From: an uncultured Acetatifactor sp.
Lineage (GTDB): Bacteria > Bacillota > Clostridia > Lachnospirales > Lachnospiraceae
Direction of reading: 5' to 3'
Assembly (NCBI GenBank): GCA_947626405.1
Contig: CANQSE010000015.1
Coordinates: 1-15,659 of the forward strand
DNA: 15,659 bases
Part shown: positions 7,303 through 15,453 of the stretch, in pieces
How the letters are laid out: every line of letters begins with the position of its first letter
How positions within the stretch are numbered: position 1 is the stretch's first letter
Notes under the pieces: model-generated
Database searches by the model: none
What the model was told of the DNA's origin: nothing
What the model saw: only the letters and a program-made list of their open reading frames with translations
Translations under genes and position numbers: made by a program

Positions 7303-8220
7303 TTAGTCTTTCAGACCGGAGCTCGCCATCGTCTCCAGAACCTGGCTTTCAGACAAAATAAATGTAATAATAGGAACTATTATAACCACTATCAGCACAG
7401 CCGCGCCCTGTCCGGTTCTGGCGATACCGCCGCCCTGAATCTGCTGAAGCGCAAACACCAGAGTCTTTCTCTCCTCGGAGTATATAAAGGTCGCCGCCCT
7501 GTTGTTCCAGAGTCCCTGCACGGAGAAGATAATCAACGTCATCCACGCTGGCTTTACGTTAGGCATCACAACATTCATAAAGACGCGCCACTCGTTTGCG
7601 CCGTCTATCTTTGCCGCCTCGATAAGAGACATCGGCAGTCCTTCCATAAACTGCTTCATAAGGAACAGTCCCATGGGAGACGCAAAAGCCGGAATGATGA
7701 TGGACCAGTATGTATCTACCCAGCCGAGAGCATTGATAATCAGATAGTTGGGGATAGTCGTAACATATCCGGTAAACATCATGGAGATTGTGATAAGCTT
7801 AAAAAACGTCTGGTTGCCGGGGAAATCGTACTTTGCAAGCACGAAAGCACCCATGGAAGCAACAATCAGGTGTCCCGCCGTTCCGGCCACCGTGATAAAC
7901 ACGGTGTTAAAAAGATATCTGGAGAAAGTAACCCAGGATTTTCCCATCGTCACGAACAGATCCGAGAAGTTATCCAGAGTCGGATTTCTCGCGAAAATCT
8001 TGGGAGGGAACATAAACAGCTCATCCAAAGGCTTCAGCGCACTGTTGATGGCGTATACCATCGGGAAAATCATAAGCGTCGCCATTGCCAGCAGGAAAAC
8101 ATACAGGAAAACATCTCCCGCAATGGACCGGTTCGGTTTTCTCCTCTTGATAAGCTTCTTGTGATAAACTTCGTTTTCCACTACTTCTTTTCTCTGCGTT
8201 TTGCTCATCGTTTTGCTCAT
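7303..8220 (-). CDS. Carbohydrate ABC transporter permease, MalG/UgpE type (first pair)
   Basis: This is a 305-residue permease subunit with a basic cytoplasmic N-terminus of about 33 residues and six hydrophobic segments, the first at about 34-58. The EAA loop at residues 199-225 reads IEAAKIDGANEWRVFMNVVM followed by PNVKPAW, a near-consensus ATPase-docking loop. The C-terminal ETMASSGLKD tail is typical of MalG-like subunits and resembles the tail of the other MalG-type permease here. The start is one base after the TGA of the upstream permease, with TAGGA seven bases before the ATG, so translation is probably coupled. The first 24 coding bases are a perfect 12-base duplication that also duplicates the start codon (MSKTMSKT). 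Confidence 0.93.
   Translation of the reverse strand: MSKTMSKTQRKEVVENEVYHKKLIKRRKPNRSIAGDVFLYVFLLAMATLMIFPMVYAINSALKPLDELFMFPPKIFARNPTLDNFSDLFVTMGKSWVTFSRYLFNTVFITVAGTAGHLIVASMGAFVLAKYDFPGNQTFFKLITISMMFTGYVTTIPNYLIINALGWVDTYWSIIIPAFASPMGLFLMKQFMEGLPMSLIEAAKIDGANEWRVFMNVVMPNVKPAWMTLIIFSVQGLWNNRAATFIYSEERKTLVFALQQIQGGGIARTGQGAAVLIVVIIVPIITFILSESQVLETMASSGLKD
8197..8220 (-). repeat. 12-bp tandem duplication covering the permease start codon
   Basis: ATGAGCAAAACG occurs twice in direct tandem at the 5' end of the permease gene, giving two in-frame start codons at 8220 and 8208 and the peptide MSKTMSKT. The ribosome binding site is placed for the first ATG. This is a perfect repeat and looks like a recent slippage or duplication event. 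Confidence 0.85.
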
Positions 8221-8221
8221 A

Positions 8222-9160
8222 TCAGGTTCCTACTCTTCTCAACATACTTTGAATTGCCTTGTTACATAATATCATCATCAGGAACAGCACAACCGCTATC
8301 GCTGACGCATATCCCATCTCAAATCTGGAAAAGCCGTAGTCGTACAGGTGGGTAACAATTGTTCTTGCAGCGTAGTCCGTACTGGGATAACCGCAGAGCG
8401 CCATCGTGACGTCGCAGACACCGAACGCCTGCGTGATGGACATAACCGCGCCGAACAGAAGCATGGGCTTCATGTTGGGGAGCGTTATGTACCAAAGCTC
8501 CTGCCACCTGTTTTTCACGCCGTCCATATATCCGGCCTCGAACTGCGCCCGATCCACGCCCTGCAGACCTGCGACAAACGAGAGGAAGCCTGTTCCAAGA
8601 CTCATCCACAGTATGACGACCATACATATCGGAAGCATGTAAACCGGATTGATGAACCATAGTATCGGCGCATCTATTATTCCGAGATCCATCAGGAAAG
8701 CGTTTGCATAGCCGTATGCGTCGCCTCTGAAGAACACGGAGAAAATCACGTACAGGTTGCCCGCTATCGACGGAGCGTAGAACACAACCACGGCTATTGT
8801 CCTTATCCAGCGCGGCAGCTCGTTTATGAGCCATGCGAAAAGGAAGGACATTATATAGCCGAGCGGTCCTGTTATGACGGCAATCATAAGCGTATTCTTT
8901 ATGCCTATCAGGAACACGTCGTCCTCAAGGACCAGGCTCATGTAGTTCTGCAGTCCAAGAAACCTTGGAGGCTCCAATATGTTGTAGTAAGTAAAACTGA
9001 AGAAGATTGACGTTATCACCGGCAGCACGTAGAAAGCGCAAAACAAAATTCCATACGGCGCCAGGAACGCATAACACATTTTGGATCTCTTTGCCTTTTT
9101 CCATGCGACACTCGCATTATACTTCCGATAGGCAACGTACTTGCTGAAAAACTCTCTCAT
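8222..9160 (-). CDS. Sugar ABC transporter permease, MalF/UgpA type (first pair)
   Basis: The product has 312 residues. A basic N-terminus (WKKAKRSKMCYAFLAPYGILF) leads into the first membrane helix, and further hydrophobic segments lie at about 92-112, 120-142, 171-196, 233-252 and 279-300. The EAA loop at residues 207-232 reads FEAGYMDGVKNRWQELWYIT followed by LPNMKPM; an unusual feature is Gly in place of the second Ala of EAA. GGAGG stands four bases before the ATG and only 13 bases separate it from the upstream binding-protein gene. Together with the following MalG-type gene it should form the membrane channel served by the large anchored binding protein. An ATPase must come from elsewhere. 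Confidence 0.93.
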   Translation of the reverse strand: MREFFSKYVAYRKYNASVAWKKAKRSKMCYAFLAPYGILFCAFYVLPVITSIFFSFTYYNILEPPRFLGLQNYMSLVLEDDVFLIGIKNTLMIAVITGPLGYIMSFLFAWLINELPRWIRTIAVVVFYAPSIAGNLYVIFSVFFRGDAYGYANAFLMDLGIIDAPILWFINPVYMLPICMVVILWMSLGTGFLSFVAGLQGVDRAQFEAGYMDGVKNRWQELWYITLPNMKPMLLFGAVMSITQAFGVCDVTMALCGYPSTDYAARTIVTHLYDYGFSRFEMGYASAIAVVLFLMMILCNKAIQSMLRRVGT

Positions 9161-9173
9161 CTTTCCTCCACCT

Positions 9174-12131
9174 CTATTCCTCTACCGGCATGCCGAACTC
9201 TTTACGCTTCTTGACAATCTCGTCGTCAATTGTGATCGTGTAATCTATGATGGTCTCTCTGGGATCCGCCTTTTCGTTCAGCACCTTTCTGATGGCGTTG
9301 GAAATATGGCGTCCCGTGTAGTAACCTCCGGGAACCTCTCTGATTCCCACCGTCTGATCCCACTGCTCGCTCAGCACCGCAATGTCGTCCGCGCTCCATG
9401 CAAGATTGCAGAACGCTTCTTTATTTGCCGTTGCATATCTCGCGGATGAACCGAGCAGAGCCTCTATCTCACGTCCGAAACGAACCTGCGTATCGGCCTG
9501 GGCCCACCACTTCATGAACTCCCATGCGTTATTACGCGTCGTCTCGTTTTCCGTCTTAATCATCATCGTCGCTGCGCCGGTTATGAAGTCGGAACGGTCG
9601 ATGTAGGTATTTCCGTTTTCATCCGTGTATTCCGTGCCGGGTATCAGCGTGAAATCCCACAGACCGCGTATCTCAGGCGCAGAAACCATCAGCGTATTAT
9701 ATACGGAATAGGCCATGACGCCTATAGGCATCTCACCGGAACGGAACCTGCTGACAAAGTCGTATATTGTAGGCAGACCGTAGTCCACAAAATATCTCGT
9801 GTAATCGTCAAACGCCTTTACTCCGGCCTCGCTGTTTACCACGGTCTTTGTGCCCGCCTCGTTGTACAGGTCCCCGCCGTACTGGAAAAGGAGGCTGAAA
9901 TACATCGACAAATCGGGCGATGTGGATGCGACAGCCGTGCTCGCCGTGGATACGCTGCTGCCCGCCGCCGTAGGAAGTCCGACGGACATGTTGTTGCCCT
10001 GGATCGTGGGAAGCATTTCAATCAGATCCTGCCAGGTATTGGGAACCTCGAGTCCAAGCTCATCCAGCACGTCTTTTCTGTAGAACATAACGTTAAACGT
10101 CTGCGTCTCAGGAATTGCATATATGTGATCGTCGAGTCTGTACTGCTCGTAGGAGCTGGGCGTATACGGCGCAAGCACCTCGTCGAGATCGTCAAACTGG
10201 CTCAGATCCTCAACAGCGTTCCTCAGCGCGTAGTTTACAGGCTGGTCGGCGCCGATTGAAAGCACCACGTTAGGTCCTCTCCCTGCCACAACGGCGTTCA
10301 TAAGCGCTCCCGCGTCAACTATCTCAACGTTTACCTTGATCCCCGTCTGAGGTATAAAGGTATCGTCCACCATGGATTTAAGAATAGTACCCTGGTCACG
10401 TCCGGTTGAGATCCATACCTTTACCACTTCCTCGTCTCCGTCCTCATAGACGTCTCCGACCGCATCATAGTCAACCACGAAAGATGCTCCGAAAGATTTC
10501 AGCTCATGCCAGAGCTTTGTGAAGAAGTTCTCAGTATCTTTTTCAGGAGCGGTGTTCACTCCGGTAACTACGAGGTAATCTATGTCGAGCTTCGTCGCGC
10601 TCATATTCAGGGACGACGTGCCCAGTGCGGTGATATTATCCTTAAAGGTTGTAAATTCCAGCGTAATCTTCTGAGGATTTTCCACAAATCTCTCGAGCTG
10701 CTGCGCCACGGTCTGCGCGGACGCTATGCTGTCAGCCTTCTGTCCGCTGTATGCCACCATGTCGTCCACTATCTTGAACAGACGCTTCGACTCAAGATCC
10801 ATGGCCTCCACAACCTCGGGATAAACCTGATGTATATTGTAGTCTCTGTATTTGTCGGGTGATGCTCCGGTGTACACGAGAACCTTTCTGTACATCTGGT
10901 TCAGCCTGTAGATTGAGTCCTCCAGATCGTTCAGGATAGGTCCCGCTCCTCCAAGAGACGCTTCAAGCCGGACGGTATGCGTACCCTTTGTCAGGTAGAA
11001 TTTATACGGCTCTCCGTTTGCGTCCGCAAGCTGCATGCAGTTCCAGCCGTTGGAGTAGTCGAACGAAACCTCCTGCACTTCCTTAAACGGTATCTCCCCG
11101 TCTATGTACAGTATACGGTTTGACACGCTGCCCCTCGAGTAGTTCTGCCGGCCTTTTACCATAATGTTATAGAAGCCGTCCTCGGGAACTTCAAAGTTCC
11201 ACTCTATCCACTGGCCCGAACTGCCCCACGCTTCTCCGCCGACATAGTTGAGCACTGTCTTCGTAACACTGTTGGGCTGGGTCGAAGGTGAAGACCTGTC
11301 ATATTTTGCGTACAGCGAAGACTCCGAGCGGTAGGTGGAATCCTCACCCTGTATTTTCTGCAGGTAGTTAAGTCCCTGATCCGTCGCATTGACTGAGGGC
11401 TGCGCTGCAATATAATCCTGATATGAGGGAATGTTCTGAACTGTCTGCACCGCAAGTCTTCTTATCACGAGCGGCTCGTTTTCGGCCGCAAGCGTAATCT
11501 CGTTGGTGCCTTTTTCAAAATAGAATTTGTAAGGATCCGGCACATACCCCATGTCGTCACGGAAGTATGCTTCCTGCCAGTCGAATTTTTCCGTCTGAGT
11601 GGGACGGATCTCGTTTCCCTGATTGTCTACCCTTACCGCTCCGGCATCGGTCCACATTCTCGTGAAGGTAATGCTGAGGGCCTTCTCGAAGGGGAGCTCG
11701 CCGTTTATGTATACCGCGCGCTCAACCGCAACGCCCCTGGACTCGGGAGCAAGGTACTCCACAAACAGATTGTAAAAGCCGCTCTCCGGAATGTCAACCG
11801 TCCATGTCACCGTTGACTCGGCTCCGGTGTACAGCGCCCTGTCCTCTCCGTAGTAGTCACTGTACTCCTCCACTTCTTCCGCATCGCTGTATGAAAAGAT
11901 GTCAATATCAATCGTCCGATCGGGACATGCAGCGTCTTCATGGGCCGCAAGATATTTGGTGTACGTGCCCTCTCTCTCCATGCCTTCAACATCCTGCGAG
12001 AGATCGAAGCCGGCATATTTCTCGCTGAAGTCATCCACGGTCTTTCTCGTGGCGATAAAGACAATCAACGCCACCACCGCGACCACCGCAATTACTATAA
12101 TGGCAGTTGATTTTTTAGCAGTTTTTTTCAT
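9174..12131 (-). CDS. Membrane-anchored solute-binding protein with two duplicated CBM-like domains
   Basis: This 985-residue protein is more than twice the usual length of sugar-binding proteins. It is anchored by an N-terminal helix (about residues 9-27) with no lipobox cysteine. Two related beta-sandwich, carbohydrate-binding-like domains follow, at about 57-226 and 253-400; their cores VDIPESGFYNLFVEY and FEVPEDGFYNIMVKG align, as do INGELPFEK/IDGEIPFKE and PYKFYFEKGT/PYKFYLTKGT. A mostly helical linker spans about 400-530. From about 565 to the end it is a type 1 solute-binding domain, with GRGPNVVLSIG, VMFYRKDVLDELGLEVPNTW, and a late WEFMKWWAQADTQVRFGREI helix typical of the family. 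I chose ATG 12131 because GGAGG stands five bases upstream; a TTG at 12143 is in frame. It leads the permease operon and should deliver a large glycan to the first permease pair. Confidence 0.9.
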   Translation of the reverse strand: MKKTAKKSTAIIVIAVVAVVALIVFIATRKTVDDFSEKYAGFDLSQDVEGMEREGTYTKYLAAHEDAACPDRTIDIDIFSYSDAEEVEEYSDYYGEDRALYTGAESTVTWTVDIPESGFYNLFVEYLAPESRGVAVERAVYINGELPFEKALSITFTRMWTDAGAVRVDNQGNEIRPTQTEKFDWQEAYFRDDMGYVPDPYKFYFEKGTNEITLAAENEPLVIRRLAVQTVQNIPSYQDYIAAQPSVNATDQGLNYLQKIQGEDSTYRSESSLYAKYDRSSPSTQPNSVTKTVLNYVGGEAWGSSGQWIEWNFEVPEDGFYNIMVKGRQNYSRGSVSNRILYIDGEIPFKEVQEVSFDYSNGWNCMQLADANGEPYKFYLTKGTHTVRLEASLGGAGPILNDLEDSIYRLNQMYRKVLVYTGASPDKYRDYNIHQVYPEVVEAMDLESKRLFKIVDDMVAYSGQKADSIASAQTVAQQLERFVENPQKITLEFTTFKDNITALGTSSLNMSATKLDIDYLVVTGVNTAPEKDTENFFTKLWHELKSFGASFVVDYDAVGDVYEDGDEEVVKVWISTGRDQGTILKSMVDDTFIPQTGIKVNVEIVDAGALMNAVVAGRGPNVVLSIGADQPVNYALRNAVEDLSQFDDLDEVLAPYTPSSYEQYRLDDHIYAIPETQTFNVMFYRKDVLDELGLEVPNTWQDLIEMLPTIQGNNMSVGLPTAAGSSVSTASTAVASTSPDLSMYFSLLFQYGGDLYNEAGTKTVVNSEAGVKAFDDYTRYFVDYGLPTIYDFVSRFRSGEMPIGVMAYSVYNTLMVSAPEIRGLWDFTLIPGTEYTDENGNTYIDRSDFITGAATMMIKTENETTRNNAWEFMKWWAQADTQVRFGREIEALLGSSARYATANKEAFCNLAWSADDIAVLSEQWDQTVGIREVPGGYYTGRHISNAIRKVLNEKADPRETIIDYTITIDDEIVKKRKEFGMPVEE

Positions 12132-12157
12132 ATTTGCCTCCAAATATCTGATCGTGA

Positions 12158-12172
12158 CTGTAAATTTAACAG
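12158..12172. promoter_or_regulatory. Imperfect 15-bp palindrome in the leader of the transporter operon
   Basis: CTGTAAATTTAACAG is symmetric at 12 of 14 paired positions. It lies about 8-22 bases after the likely transcription start of the transporter operon, where a repressor would block transcription. No regulator gene is in the window, so the operator role is a guess. Confidence 0.25.
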
Positions 12173-12186
12173 AAATTACACTATAA

Positions 12187-12226
12187 ATTATAACTTATAT
12201 AAGCATAATACACAAGTTTTTTTTTT
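12187..12226 (-). promoter_or_regulatory. Sigma-A-type promoter of the transporter operon with upstream A-tract
   Basis: On the minus strand the -35 box TTGTGT (12215-12210) and a perfect -10 box TATAAT (12192-12187) are 17 bases apart. A run of ten A (12226-12217) lies just upstream of the -35 box, as in UP-element-like promoters. Transcription should start near 12180, leaving a leader of about 50 bases. A 10-bp palindrome CTTATATAAG (12194-12203) fills much of the spacer and could bind a regulator. Confidence 0.7.
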
Positions 12227-12300
12227 ACATCCACTTATTCTTTGCTCCCAAGTACCCAATTATTGCGGATATGATAGTGTGAGAAATAAGCAACACGCCC

Positions 12301-12345
12301 GTCTTTGAGCGGACTGGCATGTCTTTGAGCGGACTGGCATGTCTT
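12301..12345. repeat. 20-bp tandem repeat abutting the GH39-GH43 stop codon
   Basis: Two perfect copies of a 20-base unit (12301-12320 and 12321-12340; it begins GTCTTTGAGC and ends GGACTGGCAT) are followed by a third copy's first five bases, which run into the TGA stop of the hydrolase gene at 12345-12347. No T-run follows in the direction of transcription, so it does not look like a terminator. I see no other copy in the window. Confidence 0.85.
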
Positions 12346-15300
12346 CAGCGCCTGCGGTACTTAAAGTCTTCAAAGGCCGCGCTGCCGCCCGTCTCCTTCG
12401 TGGAATAAACCGCGAGTCCGAAACGGCACCCGGTAAAATGATCCAGCCCGAAGCGCATCCCGTACTCCGTCCCGAGCTTCTCCCATCTTCCGAAAAAGCT
12501 TCTCTCGCCGTCTTTCTTCCAATAATAGAAGGAAACAGTATCACGCATACGCGTAAAATCCGCTTCAAGCTTAAGCCTTACCTTGTCGCCGTCCACTTCC
12601 GCAAAAACCGCTTCCCCGTCAGCGCCCGCCTCGCGCCCTTCCTCCGCGGATGCGGAAAGCACCGTCAGTCCAAGCTTCCCGTTTCTGCGGGTGAGGGCTA
12701 TCATGGCATATTTTCCCTGCAGAGCGCAGAGCCCCGCATAGTCTCCCTCTTTCAGGGCGCTTCCGTCCACAGTAACCTCTCCGGCGCAGCCGGGATAAAA
12801 CATTCTCTGCGTGATGGTATTGACCGCCTGGGTCAGATTGCCGCAGAGCTTTCCTGTCTCAACGCGCCACACGCCGTTTTCCATGTCGTGGCATATGAGC
12901 GACTTATCGGGCTCGTGGTTAAACTGCCAGCATGTCTTTAGAGGGCCCTTAAAGTCGTCGTCTTCCACAAGCGGAGCGTATTTATATCCGCTGCGCAGAG
13001 ACGGCGTCTCAAATTTTTGCGGGATACGTCCGCCGTCGCCAAGCACAGGAAAACCGTTTTCCCAGCTCATCGGCATAAGCACGGGAATCCTTCCCACCGC
13101 GCCGCTGTCCTGGAACAGAATCGCAAACCACTTCCCGTCCGGCGTGTCCACGATTCCTCCCTGAGCCACGCCCTGGTCACAATAGCCCCTGTCGTCGTCA
13201 AGGATATCTTTTCCGGTAAACTCTCCGTCCAGCGAATCAGCCATAAAGCACGCCTCAACCCTGCGCCAGCGATCCGGCCTGGAATGAATGAAGAAAAGGT
13301 AATATTTTCCGTTAATCTTGTAAAAATGAGTCCCCTCGTACCCGAGGTTGGGATTTTTCGCGTCGCTGACCACCAGCCTGTTAAGGCCGCCCTCCTTAGG
13401 GCCGCTTAAATCTTCTTTTAACTGTGTGATGTAGATGTCGCGGTTGCCATAGGCGATGTAGACACTGCCGTCGTCGTCAAAAAGCAGCGAGCTGTCGTGG
13501 TAAAATCCTTCTATATAATGTTTTTCCCACGGTCCCTGAATGTCCTTCGCCGTATAAAGGTATGTCTTATGAGTGTCGTTTGCCACAAAGCAGACATAGA
13601 ATGTTCCGTCGTGCCAGCGAAGCGACGCCGCCCACATGCCCTTGCCGTAGATGTTTTCATCGTTTTCGAGCCGCTGCCCGGGCGTTGAGTCCAGGGTTTC
13701 ATACACATACGCCGCATGCTCCCAGTTCCTCAGGTCGTACGAGCGCAGTATCTCTGCTCCCGGCATGAAATACATCGTGGTGCTTATCATATAATATGTA
13801 TCGTTTACCCTTATCACGTCGGGATCCGGATAGTCGAGTCCCGTCAGGGGGTTTATGTCGGGGTACTGCATCGTGCGCCGGTAGGAATATCCGAGATCGG
13901 GCTTAACCTCCCCCGGCTGCCACCGGAAATAAAGGACACCGTTTTGCTCTACCTTAAGCTGCACGCTGCGCTCCCCGTTTCTCAGATCGGGGCGCATCGA
14001 GCTTACGAAGGGATTTGCAGCCTCCCTCAGGAGCTTTAACTGATCCGCTGACAGGCTCGAGGGTTCTCCCATGTCGTGCCAGAGCTTCAGGGGGTTGCAG
14101 CAGTCCTCGTCCACCCTCTCAAGCATCAGGCAGCCCTCCTGCCCCGGCTCCATCTCAAGCTTAAATTCCATGGGTTCTCCGGTCCTTGTGTTTGTCATAT
14201 TCCAGAGCACACCTCGGCAGCTTCCGTCGTCAAGGCGCATCACAACCGCGTTGTCGCTTCTGAAAATACACTTTCCAGGCTTTTCCTTAAGCTTTTTAAA
14301 AAAGGCAAAGGTCCAGAATGTGGGCTTTGGTATGAGCCCGTTTGCACACAGGCCAAAGCCGCCGTGAAAAGGCGTAAAGGGAACGCCCTGTTCCTCAAAC
14401 ACGTCTCCAAAGGTCCAGTAGGAGTAGGATTCGTTTCCGTCCCCGAGCCTTGAGAGCTGCTGCGCCATATAAGCCGCGTTCTGGTTCGTGTCGTGCAGAG
14501 GGCAGTTTGGTATATATGATGTGTTGTTTTCAGTTATATGTATCTCAAGCCCGCGAAATTCCTCAAAGCTGTCAATGATATCGCGGCTGGTCTTAAGATT
14601 TGCAAATCCGTCCTCCGCTTTCATAAGCTCCGCATAGCCGTAATGCCCTACGTTTTCAGGCAGTTCGGTTGTATAGTGGTGCCTTGTGACAAAATCCGGC
14701 TTAAGCTTGTTTCTGCTGCAGTATTCCATGAAAGCGCGAATCCATTTTTCGTCGCTTCCTCCGCACACGGCGGGACCTCCCACCCTGAAGCGGGCGTCTA
14801 CCTCTTTTATCGCAAGGAAGGTGCGGTGAAAAAGCTTAAAATATTCGTCCATGTCGGCATTTTGCCAAAAGCCCGGCAGATTCGGCTCGTTCCAGACCTC
14901 CACGGGCCACGTGACCACGTCGTCTCTGCCGTATCTGTCGCAGAGATGCAGAAGCGTCGCCTTTACCATATCGGTCCAGGCGTCATAGGATGCCGGAGGC
15001 GTCACGTTTCCCTTCCAGTAAAATATTGTCTGCTTTCCGCTCGCCATCTTGTCAGGCATGAATCCCAGCTCCAGGAAGGGCCTTAAGCCAAGCTCCCTGT
15101 AGCTGTCCATAACTCTGTCAAGGTATGTAAAATTATAGGAAACGCTCCCGTCCCTCTCCTTTTGAAAGATCGCCATATCGTCGCTGAAAAGGCCGTGTCC
15201 CCTGATGTGGCTGAAACCGATGTGCTCCTGGACAAACTTTAACTGGTCGTAATACTCCTTGTGCAGAGCCAGGCCCATGCGGCCCGTTCCGATACAGAAG

Positions 15301-15383
15301 TCCACCTGATTATGGAATGGTACGGCGTCCGCGGACGCCAGGGCAATATTTTCCTTCTTCAAACCTTTCCCCCGTTCCGGCAT
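12345..15383 (-). CDS. GH39-GH43 fusion glycoside hydrolase, probable xylosidase/arabinofuranosidase
   Basis: The 1012-residue protein has no signal peptide and should act in the cytoplasm on imported oligosaccharides. Residues 1 to about 460 are a GH39 domain: WNEPN at 164-168 gives the acid/base E166, ITENNTS at 283-289 gives the nucleophile E285, and YWTFGDVFEEQG at 322-333 is typical of the family. Residues about 505-800 are a GH43 five-bladed propeller: general base D520 in YPDPDV, pKa modulator D630 in HDSSLLFDDDG, and acid E683 in GYEGTHFYKINGKYYLF. Residues about 800-1012 form a beta-sandwich like the C-terminal domain of GH43 xylosidases. All five expected catalytic residues are present, so both sites may be active. 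Known activities point to beta-xylosidase and xylosidase/arabinofuranosidase. ATG 15383 has no clear binding site; TTG 15362, after GGGGG six bases upstream, is a real alternative start. Confidence 0.92.
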   Translation of the reverse strand: MPERGKGLKKENIALASADAVPFHNQVDFCIGTGRMGLALHKEYYDQLKFVQEHIGFSHIRGHGLFSDDMAIFQKERDGSVSYNFTYLDRVMDSYRELGLRPFLELGFMPDKMASGKQTIFYWKGNVTPPASYDAWTDMVKATLLHLCDRYGRDDVVTWPVEVWNEPNLPGFWQNADMDEYFKLFHRTFLAIKEVDARFRVGGPAVCGGSDEKWIRAFMEYCSRNKLKPDFVTRHHYTTELPENVGHYGYAELMKAEDGFANLKTSRDIIDSFEEFRGLEIHITENNTSYIPNCPLHDTNQNAAYMAQQLSRLGDGNESYSYWTFGDVFEEQGVPFTPFHGGFGLCANGLIPKPTFWTFAFFKKLKEKPGKCIFRSDNAVVMRLDDGSCRGVLWNMTNTRTGEPMEFKLEMEPGQEGCLMLERVDEDCCNPLKLWHDMGEPSSLSADQLKLLREAANPFVSSMRPDLRNGERSVQLKVEQNGVLYFRWQPGEVKPDLGYSYRRTMQYPDINPLTGLDYPDPDVIRVNDTYYMISTTMYFMPGAEILRSYDLRNWEHAAYVYETLDSTPGQRLENDENIYGKGMWAASLRWHDGTFYVCFVANDTHKTYLYTAKDIQGPWEKHYIEGFYHDSSLLFDDDGSVYIAYGNRDIYITQLKEDLSGPKEGGLNRLVVSDAKNPNLGYEGTHFYKINGKYYLFFIHSRPDRWRRVEACFMADSLDGEFTGKDILDDDRGYCDQGVAQGGIVDTPDGKWFAILFQDSGAVGRIPVLMPMSWENGFPVLGDGGRIPQKFETPSLRSGYKYAPLVEDDDFKGPLKTCWQFNHEPDKSLICHDMENGVWRVETGKLCGNLTQAVNTITQRMFYPGCAGEVTVDGSALKEGDYAGLCALQGKYAMIALTRRNGKLGLTVLSASAEEGREAGADGEAVFAEVDGDKVRLKLEADFTRMRDTVSFYYWKKDGERSFFGRWEKLGTEYGMRFGLDHFTGCRFGLAVYSTKETGGSAAFEDFKYRRR

Positions 15384-15413
15384 TTTTAGTATGCCAAGCG
15401 ATTATAATATCAT

Positions 15414-15434
15414 TACCGGTACAATCTACGCGTA
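15414..15434. promoter_or_regulatory. Pair of 8-bp palindromes in the GH39-GH43 leader, possible operators
   Basis: Two perfect palindromes with central CG-containing cores, TACCGGTA (15414-15421) and TACGCGTA (15427-15434), lie 13 bases centre to centre just after the likely transcription start. CG-centred palindromes are common in LacI-type operators, but these are short and could be chance. Confidence 0.25.
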
Positions 15435-15453
15435 AGCGGCGATTGATGAAATT

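Noticed and set aside
7213..8355. Long open frame on the plus strand (380 codons) opposite the first MalG-type permease
   Set aside because: The translation is rich in His, Arg, Asn and Gln with no recognisable domain, lacks a convincing ribosome binding site, and lies fully opposite genes with clear family motifs. It is a shadow of their codon bias.
12021..12131. Lipoprotein signal on the large binding protein
   Set aside because: No cysteine follows the N-terminal hydrophobic helix, so lipid attachment is not supported; it is called a helix anchor.
12194..12226. Intrinsic terminator reading on the plus strand (T10 run after a short palindrome)
   Set aside because: The palindrome is AT-rich and separated from the T-run, there is no plus-strand gene to terminate, and the run is better explained as an A-tract upstream of the minus-strand promoter.
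12339..12941. Plus-strand open frame of 200 codons opposite the end of the hydrolase gene
   Set aside because: It begins in the 20-bp repeat and overlaps the GH43 C-terminal domain on the other strand; no motif, no binding site.
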